DNA of 64,000 nucleotides. Origin: Ruminococcus_G sp964621905. GTDB lineage: Bacteria; Bacillota; Clostridia; Lachnospirales; Lachnospiraceae. The stretch's first letter is position 1; each line of letters starts with the position of its first letter. The notes beneath the pieces are model-generated. The model ran no database searches. It saw only the letters and a list, made by a program, of their open reading frames with translations, and was not told the origin of the DNA. This document shows, piece by piece, positions 33,547 to 40,631 of the stretch. A program made the translations under genes and the position numbers. The stretch lies in contig CAZUNG010000016.1 in the NCBI GenBank assembly GCA_964621905.1, positions 1 through 64,000 on the forward strand, in the 5' to 3' direction.

Positions 33547-33568
33547 TGCGGAAAGGTGTTGATAAATA

Positions 33569-34117
33569 ATGACCAAGTCATCAACAGATGATTTGATTCA
33601 ATTTATGTCACAGTATTCACTGGAAAGTGTGCTGTCTGGGATAATTGAAATGCAAATGCTTCTTTATGGGCACGATGATACGTTTATTCCAGCGCCTGAA
33701 TATTTGGCTGCGAATGTATTATATGCATGCAAAGAAAAAGGTAATAAGGATTTTATGTGGCATGACTATGAAGTTTTAGAACAATATTCGAAAAGCTCTT
33801 TTGCTCCTAATGTAGAACAACTTTTTTCGGAAACGTTGAGCATGGTAAATGCCAGTGATGATGAAAAGCAAAAATTCCTTCAATCGAAAATGATGCAAAT
33901 GAAAGGAAATTTTTATAGAGATGATGGCTATATTCATCAATTACTGGGGGCTGCCAGACTTCTATATGCTCCACTTGACAATTCTATGAAGGATGTCTTG
34001 GGCTTTTCATATTCATCTTATGAAAAAGTACTTAGATTTATTTTTTCTCAATATGGATTAAGAATTTCAGAAGCTAATAAAGATAAGTACAAATTAAAAA
34101 CGCTCTTTTCAAGATAA
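33569..34117 (+). CDS. Hypothetical protein, 3' end replaced by IS sequence
   Basis: 182 residues, not recognised: a soluble, helix-rich protein (LIQFMSQYSLESVLSGIIEMQ, then acidic and aromatic segments). The last five codons (TLFSR) lie inside the IS1595-like repeat that begins at 34101, so the natural C-terminus is lost or altered. Weak ribosome site (GGAAAGG) 15 nt upstream. It follows the GGATTAGATGT repeats. Confidence 0.45.
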   Translation: MTKSSTDDLIQFMSQYSLESVLSGIIEMQMLLYGHDDTFIPAPEYLAANVLYACKEKGNKDFMWHDYEVLEQYSKSSFAPNVEQLFSETLSMVNASDDEKQKFLQSKMMQMKGNFYRDDGYIHQLLGAARLLYAPLDNSMKDVLGFSYSSYEKVLRFIFSQYGLRISEANKDKYKLKTLFSR

Positions 34118-34386
34118 GTGCTGATTTTTGTCTGAATTTCCGAAAATGCCATAGTGATATTCAGAATATGCATCATATAAAGATATTGGCTGAGGCTGCA
34201 TACAGATATTCAATGTAGTTAACATTTGTTTTAGAAATGCTGTGTTCATATATACAACGTAGGATCTTCTCTTTGCTTCTGTCGTATACTTCAGATCCTT
34301 GCATATTGTGATCCAATCTAAATATCCCTGAAGATGACGTGTGCTGATTCCGTGATATTTGCGCATGAGATTCTTAAGCTCTGTAT
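34101..34386 (-). mobile_element. IS1595-like (ISXO2) fragment, copy A
   Basis: 286 bp matching 38530-38815, without differences that I can see by eye. It encodes only the last ~85 residues of the transposase (MRKYHGISTRHLQGYLDW...). The outer edge at 34101 is the same as in copy B (CGCTCTTTTCAAG), the natural IS end. The inner edge at 34386 is a breakpoint fused to the FAD oxidoreductase gene. Confidence 0.8.
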
Positions 34387-34646
34387 AGATCATGGCGAAT
34401 GATGTCTATAGGCTCCTCAAGGCAGTTAAAAATGAACCGATGGGCGTTAAACCCGTTCTCGCCGAAGCCGTAAAGCATCGCCGCGCCCTGGTCAAACGTT
34501 GTGCTGCCGCGTTTGAATATGCCGCAGGATCCACCGGGATTGTAGCTTTTGTCAATGACGGTGACCTTAAGCCCACGCTTAGCCAGCAGGCTGCCCGCCG
34601 TCAGTCCAGACAGGCCACCGCCAATGATAATTGCATCGTATTCCAT
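34387..34646 (-). pseudogene. FAD-dependent oxidoreductase (phytoene-dehydrogenase-like), truncated after ~87 residues
   Basis: An N-terminal dinucleotide-binding motif (YDAIIIGGGLSGLTAGSLLAKRG) and the CrtI/RetSat-like segment PGGSCGIFKRG and FDQGAAMLYGFG are clear, then the frame enters IS sequence at 34386. Intact relatives have ~500 residues. A GGAGGTCG ribosome site precedes the ATG. Last gene of the tetR-uvsE-tspO-Rieske cassette. It presumably lost its C-terminal catalytic part by an IS-linked rearrangement. Confidence 0.82.
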
Positions 34647-34704
34647 ATTCGACCTCCAACCAACTGAGAACTGCCAGAGTATCTTCTTTGACAGTTTTGG
34701 ACAT

Positions 34705-35670
34705 TTATTGGTTTTTCAATTCTTCTCGAATTCTGCGGTACTGGATAATGGGTCCGTCTCCGGAAAGAAGCTTTTCATGCGATTTGTATGCAGATGCTTT
34801 CGGTTTCTGCGTGATGACAACGCGTTTATCCTGGCGCTCAATGATTCTGTTGCCAAATTTCCCGAAGAAAGCGATAAGTCCGTCCAGCGGTTTGAGCCCT
34901 GTAGCTTTACTATAGAATCGGATATACAGGATCGTGTTCTCATCGTCCACAGGCGCAAAATAAATAATGACTTTAATTTTATCGCTGATGTGATTCATCC
35001 AGATATTTGGGAAGAGAAATTTCAAATATGTAGGCTTTATGACGCATTCGGTGGCCGCTTTTGGGCTTTGTCCCACATCCGCTTCGTTGTTGGCGCTTGT
35101 GACAAGACCACCGGGTACGAACTCAATTTTCGGGCCGTTGACAAGGGTTTTATTGCCCCGTCCGATGGTGTTATAGTGCACAAATGGCAGGTGAACAACG
35201 TCCAGCTGAATTTCTATACAGCGGGAATAATGTGAATTCCAATGATCTTCGATCTCACTGTAAACGTAGGAAGCATTTATATCCTCATTGAAAAACGACA
35301 GCCCGTCCGTAATTTTTTCCGGATCACCGTACCAGAAGTAAATAATGTCATTGCTTTCTCGAACAGGATAATGCTTGACATTATAGCGGCTGATATCTTG
35401 GACGGAGGCTTTTCCATTTGCTGGGATGAAGGTGCAGCGGCCGGTCTGGTCAAACTGCAACCCGTGGAATGGGCATTGAATACAATCGCCCTTGACCTTA
35501 CCACGGCTAAGCGCCGCACCCCGGTGCGTACACTGGTCAACAACGCAGCCAAGTTCACCTTTATCGGTCCGGAACAGCGCAAGCTCCAGATTCAGTCTTT
35601 TCACGCCGACAATCTGATTCTTTTTAACAGCCTTTGAAGGCAGAATTGCATACCATTGATTTGATATCAT
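34705..35670 (-). CDS. Rieske non-heme iron oxygenase, alpha-subunit type
   Basis: 321 residues. Rieske [2Fe-2S] ligands are C47/H49 (CTHRG) and C66/H69 (CPFHG). The mononuclear iron site is the Asp-x2-His-x4-His in LDVVHLPFVHYN. This architecture is that of vanillate demethylase or pheophorbide-a-oxygenase-like monooxygenases, which need O2 and an external reductase. An oxygenase in what looks like a strict anaerobe is unexpected. Substrate unknown. Between a TspO-like gene and a truncated FAD oxidoreductase that could have been a redox partner or a further pathway enzyme. Confidence 0.88.
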   Translation of the reverse strand: MISNQWYAILPSKAVKKNQIVGVKRLNLELALFRTDKGELGCVVDQCTHRGAALSRGKVKGDCIQCPFHGLQFDQTGRCTFIPANGKASVQDISRYNVKHYPVRESNDIIYFWYGDPEKITDGLSFFNEDINASYVYSEIEDHWNSHYSRCIEIQLDVVHLPFVHYNTIGRGNKTLVNGPKIEFVPGGLVTSANNEADVGQSPKAATECVIKPTYLKFLFPNIWMNHISDKIKVIIYFAPVDDENTILYIRFYSKATGLKPLDGLIAFFGKFGNRIIERQDKRVVITQKPKASAYKSHEKLLSGDGPIIQYRRIREELKNQ

Positions 35671-35695
35671 TAAGGAAGCTCCTTTCGCAAGCTGT

Positions 35696-36490
35696 TTATT
35701 TTACTTGCGGCTTTTTTAATAATGTATAAACGATAGCGGCCGCAAAAAGCACCAGGCAAATAACAACCGCAACAACAATGCCGGGGTATTCGCCGAAAAA
35801 GCCTGATGCAGAAGTGTGCTTGATCAGTATTCCGGCATAAGCCCAAACAAGCACAAGTCCATATGCAATACTTTTAAACCGCAACAATGTTGCCGTGCCG
35901 ATCAGAGTGCCAGTCGCCAGGATAATAATTGTCCAGATTGATTCGGGAATTCCGAAGCCATTCCAGCCTAAACTTACCAGCAGCGCGGCAGCGTTTGCAA
36001 TTGTCGCCACTGTGATCCAACCAAAATAAACACTGAAAGGCAGGCGGATGAATAATTTCTCTCTTGGCGACAAACTCTGTGCATTTACAATCACAGCGAT
36101 ATCGATCAGGCAAATCAGCAGGAATACCATCAGAACCATTGATAAGGGGATGATTCTGTAATGCCATGAAAAGATCCATGCCGCATTAATTAACGAGGAG
36201 ACCGAAAAAACAATACCTGTTTTGCTAAGAAGCTCATAATTGACTTTCTCGTTCCCGCGGAACAAACCGATCTGATAAAGCGTATGTGCGGCAAGAAGCA
36301 GGTAGATAAGACTCCAGATGGAAAACGTGATACCTGCAGGTGCAAACAAATTGGGGTAGGAATCAGAAACCTCTCCGGGCGTGATTCCATTCAGCGGAAG
36401 CAGTGCCGAGAGTGCGTTGACTGTAACCATGATGACGAATGTGATAACAACAAACAGCATGAGCGGAAGACGCGTATTCTTCTTTTTCAT
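35696..36490 (-). CDS. TspO/MBR-like tryptophan-rich membrane protein
   Basis: 264 residues with about eight membrane segments. The segment YPNLFAPAGITFSIWSLIYL is the family-type motif, and later WGN-like tryptophans (SLINAAWIFSWHY, GWITVATIANAAALLVSLGW) are retained. TspO proteins bind porphyrins and modulate tetrapyrrole or stress responses. This protein is longer than the ~160-residue classic form. It lies between uvsE and the Rieske gene in one operon. Confidence 0.7.
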   Translation of the reverse strand: MKKKNTRLPLMLFVVITFVIMVTVNALSALLPLNGITPGEVSDSYPNLFAPAGITFSIWSLIYLLLAAHTLYQIGLFRGNEKVNYELLSKTGIVFSVSSLINAAWIFSWHYRIIPLSMVLMVFLLICLIDIAVIVNAQSLSPREKLFIRLPFSVYFGWITVATIANAAALLVSLGWNGFGIPESIWTIIILATGTLIGTATLLRFKSIAYGLVLVWAYAGILIKHTSASGFFGEYPGIVVAVVICLVLFAAAIVYTLLKKPQVK

Positions 36491-36504
36491 TTAATACACT
36501 CCCT

Positions 36505-37758
36505 TTAAATATAGAAATAATACCCGCTTAACAGGTAGTCCTCCTGATATTTTTCCGCAAGCCGCAGCAAATGGTTTTTCACCAGCTGAATCCCTGCTTC
36601 ACCGGATGAAAATTTTTGGAGGAGCGTCTGGAAACGTCTCCTTTCGGCTTCGGATGCTTTGTCCTTGAAATACCCCCAGACATGCTGGGCAGCGTTTACC
36701 CTGTTCCCAGGGACAAACTGCAAATCAAACGAGTCTTCAATGCTGCGATACATTTTCAGAGCCGGGTAAGATCCTTTTTCTCGCAGGAGTTGGCGAATTT
36801 TTTGATAATGCTGGGGAGATCGCTCAAGTATGCAGTATTTATAGCGCGCCCACTCTGTTTCCAACGCCGCTATACTCATTTCGTTCATACAATTGATGCA
36901 TTTTAAGGCGGATAAATTTTTATCTTTCACCTCCAGCATAATATCGATATTCATCCCGGATAACTGTTGCCAGAATTCCAGAAAGGGTGCTATCTGTATT
37001 GATCCAGAATGCGCACCTGGGTTCTTACCCTGATGCTGCTGAGAGTAGTGGATCTTTTGCGGGCCATCATCTTTTTTCCAGCTGTCAGAACATGCTTTTA
37101 TCCAAGCTACATTATCAACAGCTTTGTCGAATGGATTAACGGAGTTGTGCAGAGTGTCGTAAACAACTGGTATACCAACGGCTGATGATACACCTAAAAC
37201 ATCCTCTATGTTGTACATCCTGTCATCGTTTTCAAGAACCAGGCGCTTTTTTATGGATGGATCAAGATCTTTATAGCGGGATATAAAGCGGCTGATTGCC
37301 TGAGGCTTATCTCCATAAACGCCGCCCAGATGGAGTATAATTTTGTGCTCATTTCCAAGCCCCATGCTTTCCAGCACCGATGCATGATAATGTAGATCTT
37401 CAACTCCCCGCTCTGCAACTAACGTGTCAGGCGAATTCAAAACAGTGTACTGACCTGGGTGCATGGAAACCCGCATCTCTGAACGAAGAATTTTCTGACC
37501 GATGGCTAAAAGCTTCTCCGAAAATATCTCCCGCCAAGGTAATTCTGCTGATAAACTCGAACCGAATGGAATCAAGTCAGACGAGATGCGGAAAAGACGA
37601 ACATTGTTGCATATGTTGTAGTCAATCAGGGTTTGTAGAGAATTGAGATTGTGTTCTATCAATAACAGCAGCCGTTCCGGACTGGCATTTTTCAGAGTGC
37701 AGCTTTTCATTTCGCTGCCTGGCACGGCAATTGCCAGACATGCATAACCTATTCTCAT
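36505..37758 (-). CDS. uvsE: UV damage endonuclease (UvsE/UvdE)
   Basis: 417 residues, TIM-barrel metal-dependent endonuclease that nicks 5' of UV photoproducts. Motifs: MRIGYACLAI start, RISSDLIPFGS, RVSMHPGQYTVLNSP, HLGGVYGDK, LENDDR, PVVYDTLHN, IMLEVKDKNLSA. The ATG at 37758 gives the normal N-terminus; the 14 extra residues upstream overlap the tetR end. Only 8 bp after tetR, so translated from one message with it. Confidence 0.92.
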   Translation of the reverse strand: MRIGYACLAIAVPGSEMKSCTLKNASPERLLLLIEHNLNSLQTLIDYNICNNVRLFRISSDLIPFGSSLSAELPWREIFSEKLLAIGQKILRSEMRVSMHPGQYTVLNSPDTLVAERGVEDLHYHASVLESMGLGNEHKIILHLGGVYGDKPQAISRFISRYKDLDPSIKKRLVLENDDRMYNIEDVLGVSSAVGIPVVYDTLHNSVNPFDKAVDNVAWIKACSDSWKKDDGPQKIHYSQQHQGKNPGAHSGSIQIAPFLEFWQQLSGMNIDIMLEVKDKNLSALKCINCMNEMSIAALETEWARYKYCILERSPQHYQKIRQLLREKGSYPALKMYRSIEDSFDLQFVPGNRVNAAQHVWGYFKDKASEAERRRFQTLLQKFSSGEAGIQLVKNHLLRLAEKYQEDYLLSGYYFYI

Positions 37759-37766
37759 AAGCTTGT

Positions 37767-38357
37767 TTACCTTTCTTGTATTGCTCGGACACTTTCCCAA
37801 TATGCGTCAAATACCTGCGTTGCCAATGTGTTTCTTCCGTTTTCCTTGGGGTATAAAAGCATTCCGTCCAGAATGCCTTGCGTCATGACCAGATACAAGG
37901 TTAACGCGCTTTCTGAAATACCAGGTCTCAGTTCCCCGTTATTGACCCCGTTCATGAAACACTGGCGCATACGTTTGTGATAGATCTGGTCTTTTTCTGC
38001 GATTAATTGCCCACATTTTTCTCTAAGCTGTTCGTTAGAAACGAGTGGAATTGTCCTCCAAAAACGGAGCCGGCTGAAATCGCCGAAATACTCCATAACA
38101 AACAAGAAGAGGCTTTTCATGGCTTGCTTACAGCTCATACTTTCTGCGCTAATCAGCTTGGAGTTAAGGCAATCAAAATACCTATTTATCTCTTCATTAA
38201 TCATTAACTCAAGTATTTGATCTTTTCCAGAAAAATGGCTGTAGAGTGATGGCGTTTTAATTCCCACCATATTTGCCAATTCCGCCATTGAAAGGTGATA
38301 GCCCTTCAAACAGAAAAGCTCATATGCAGCCTGTATAATTTGTTGCTTCTTATCCAA
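37767..38357 (-). CDS. TetR-family transcriptional regulator
   Basis: 196 residues: N-terminal HTH (IIQAAYELFCLKGYHLSMAELANMVG, KTPSLYSHFSGK) and a helical ligand-binding C-terminal domain. First gene of the reverse-strand cassette. A candidate operator overlaps its promoter, so it likely represses its own operon. The ligand is unknown. Confidence 0.9.
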   Translation of the reverse strand: MDKKQQIIQAAYELFCLKGYHLSMAELANMVGIKTPSLYSHFSGKDQILELMINEEINRYFDCLNSKLISAESMSCKQAMKSLFLFVMEYFGDFSRLRFWRTIPLVSNEQLREKCGQLIAEKDQIYHKRMRQCFMNGVNNGELRPGISESALTLYLVMTQGILDGMLLYPKENGRNTLATQVFDAYWESVRAIQER

Positions 38358-38376
38358 CTGTAACGCCCTCCGTTGC

Positions 38377-38426
38377 TAACTAATGCTTGTTAACTTTATA
38401 ATAATAAATTTAAATCAAAGTGTCAA
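38377..38426 (-). promoter_or_regulatory. Promoter and candidate TetR operator of the Rieske cassette
   Basis: On the reverse strand TTGACA (38421-38426), a 17-bp spacer and TATTAT (38398-38403). Directly downstream, TAACTAATGCTTGTTA (38377-38392) is an imperfect palindrome (TAAC...GTTA) like many TetR sites. Confidence 0.6.
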
Positions 38427-38457
38427 TTAAAACTAATATAATCTTGTACATAATGTC

Positions 38458-38504
38458 GTTATCAAGCGATATTGTCATAGAAGTTATCAAGGGAAATTGT
38501 CACA
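38458..38504. repeat. Two 22-bp near-identical direct repeats (IS-end-like)
   Basis: GTTATCAAG-C/G-GA-T/A-ATTGTCA occurs at 38458-38479 and 38483-38504 (25-bp step). This is typical of multiple terminal repeats of IS21-like elements and marks another former insertion between the cassette promoter and IS copy B. Confidence 0.5.
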
Positions 38505-38529
38505 AAAGGCAAGTACTATAGAATATGAT

Positions 38530-39420
38530 CGCTCTTTTCAAGATAAGTGCTGATTTTTGTCTGAATTTCCGAAAATGCCATAGTGATATTCAGAATATGC
38601 ATCATATAAAGATATTGGCTGAGGCTGCATACAGATATTCAATGTAGTTAACATTTGTTTTAGAAATGCTGTGTTCATATATACAACGTAGGATCTTCTC
38701 TTTGCTTCTGTCGTATACTTCAGATCCTTGCATATTGTGATCCAATCTAAATATCCCTGAAGATGACGTGTGCTGATTCCGTGATATTTGCGCATGAGAT
38801 TCTTAAGCTCTGTATGCAGTTCATTTACATCGCCCAGAGAATCTCCTTTCTTTGTCGTGTAGTGCTGTTCACCGGCAATACAGGGTATCTGATCATTTAT
38901 TATATGGCAAGTATCTGCGAACTGTCTGATGCTTTTTGAGGAATCGGATATGATCTTGTCCGAATTCTTAAAGTTTTTCTTGTACTTCATATATTTGTCT
39001 GTTGATTCATTGCCAAGCCCACCAATTCTATAAAGGATATTGTCGTGTTCATCCACAGCTGTAATGATGCACACTTTATGATGGCTTACACCGGCAAGGT
39101 TCTTGCTAAGCAGGCTTGTCTTGTGCTTTCCTCTTTCCTTTGAAATGCGCGGCATATTCTTTGTCTTTGTACCTTTCAGGTTAATCTTGGTGTATGTGGC
39201 ATCCAGTTCAGTGATCCCTGAAAGCCTGATGGACATCACTTTTTTAGAAACAGCAGAATAAAGAGTATGCCGCATATTGAAACATGTCGTCACTGTTCTG
39301 CCTATGACTACTGCTTCTTGTTCCAGAGTCAAATGATTCAGTTCACATCCAAGGAATGCAAGCCACGTATGTTATGGGCTTTTAGAATGGTAGAAGAATG
39401 TTCCTGTTTACCGAAGAATT
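38530..39420 (-). mobile_element. IS1595-like (ISXO2) element, copy B, decayed transposase
   Basis: The reading frame 38538-39332 gives 264 residues of a DDE transposase (LDATYTKINLKGTK, DSSKSIRQFAD, HGISTRHLQGYLDW). Upstream the same frame continues (HTWLAFLGCELNHLTLEQEA) but is interrupted by a TAA, and the zinc-ribbon N-terminus is not recoverable. Its last 286 bp are repeated at 34101-34386. Non-autonomous. It flanks the cassette on the right. Confidence 0.82.
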
Positions 39421-39476
39421 TGATAAAAAATATAAATATAAAGATAGACAAGTTTTTAAAGAGTTCATTAAAGCAT

Positions 39477-39520
39477 AAAGACAGTTCTTTCGGCCAACTA
39501 AGGTCGAGAGGGCTGTCTTT
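39477..39520. terminator. Terminator-like hairpin
   Basis: AAAGACAG pairs with CTGTCTTT, and an inner CTTTCGGCC pairs with GGTCGAGAG (G-U allowed). It lies between the IS copy and the recombinase fragment. Confidence 0.55.
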
Positions 39521-39528
39521 ATAAAAAA

Positions 39529-39920
39529 TTATTCTGTAATATCAATGGTTATGCCGGATTTGAATTCGACGGTGAACTTATCCGCATAGACGGTGATCTT
39601 CTGGATGAGCTTCCAGACATCAGCTTCGTCAAATTCTGTAATGTTCGTTTCCTGCTTTCCGATGAAGTCCTGCAGCTCTTTGATCCGGTTCATGGTTTCG
39701 GTACGTCTATGGTCATCGACCTCGGAGTCCTTTTTCATTTGCTGGAGCCTGAGGATCTCGTCGGTCAGGGCATCGTAGTTCTTTTGGTCACCGACGGCTT
39801 TGACGAGCTCTTTTTGCAGTTCCTCCATCCGAGCCTGAATGCCATCAGGTGAGAGAGTGTCGGTCGTGATAACGGCTCTGGCTATGTTCTCTTGCAGCTG
39901 TTTCAGAAAAGCCTTTCTTT
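39529..39920 (-). pseudogene. C-terminal fragment of a large serine recombinase
   Basis: About 130 residues of coiled coil (KRKAFLKQLQENIARAV to GIQARMEELQKELVKA) and the C-terminal EFDEADVWKLIQKITVYADKFTVEF, which is the tail of TndX-like recombinases. The catalytic domain is absent. The 5' part of the open frame (39920-39954) reads into the opposite-strand gene fragment, so the junction lies near 39920. Confidence 0.75.
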
Positions 39921-39923
39921 TTT

Positions 39924-40367
39924 GTACTTGCCGGAGAGGAATTTGACAGGCCATATATCAAGGTTCCGCGTGACCGGGCGCTAAATCAATGTATGACGCA
40001 GGAAACAATGGATAAGTTTGCGCCGATGACTGAAGAAAACCGCGAACAGATAAAAACCATGCCCTCGCTCTTTATGGCAGAAAATAATCAGTACGGGAAA
40101 GCTGATGAAAACCAGAATGTGATCTACGGGTTTGTGCCCGATATAAAGGTTTACGACAATTATGTAAAAGTTTATTACTGCGGCTATAGACTCGATGTCC
40201 CGCAGTGGAGACTGAACGAATTGTTAGAGGAGCTTCAACTTGTAGGTAATGATAAATTCAACGAACTGAACCGGACTCACTGGTCAATCAAGCGCTGCGA
40301 TCTGATTCAGGAGCTGCTTGAAGGCGGAGTCCAAATTCCCGTATTCACCATTGGTGATTCGCATTGA
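39924..40367 (+). pseudogene. C-terminal fragment of an unrecognised protein, upstream gene of the defence locus
   Basis: An ATG exists at 39993, but the frame stays coding-like further upstream (GEEFDRPYIKVPRDRALNQC) up to the recombinase junction at ~39920, and no ribosome site precedes 39993. I therefore read it as a truncated gene of which ~148 codons remain. Aromatic-rich (YGFVPDIKVYDNYVKVYYCG), no known motif. It ends 13 bp before the HTH gene, so it probably belonged to the same operon. Confidence 0.5.
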
Positions 40368-40380
40368 TGGAGGAAAGCAC

Positions 40381-40593
40381 ATGAGTAACGAAAACGAAAT
40401 TATTACAAATGAAGCAATGCCTGAAAAATGGGTAAATCTTGAGGATATAGCTGAACACTTGAGCGTAAGTACAGATACCGTCAGGAACTGGATAAAAGAC
40501 GGAAAACTGCCATTCTATCGCGCGGGCAAACGCTATAAATTCAAAATTTCCGAAGTCGATGAATGGCTACGTGATGGGAAGATCACGGATTAA
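40381..40593 (+). CDS. Excisionase-type helix-turn-helix protein
   Basis: 70 residues: WVNLEDIAEHLSVSTDTVRNWIKDGKLPFYRAGKRYKFKISEVDEWL is in sum a MerR/Xis-like DNA-binding fold (HTH at about 18-50). GGAGG precedes the ATG. Such small HTH proteins often open defence operons (as regulator or BrxR-like factor). 38 bp before the ATPase gene. Confidence 0.82.
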   Translation: MSNENEIITNEAMPEKWVNLEDIAEHLSVSTDTVRNWIKDGKLPFYRAGKRYKFKISEVDEWLRDGKITD

Positions 40594-40631
40594 ATGTTGC
40601 ACGCAGAAATGTGGCAGAAGGGAGAATGCCT

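Noticed and set aside
30682..33568. Tandem repeats considered as a CRISPR array
   Set aside because: Units are imperfect, only three per cluster, spacing irregular (27-40 bp), with no cas gene in the window.
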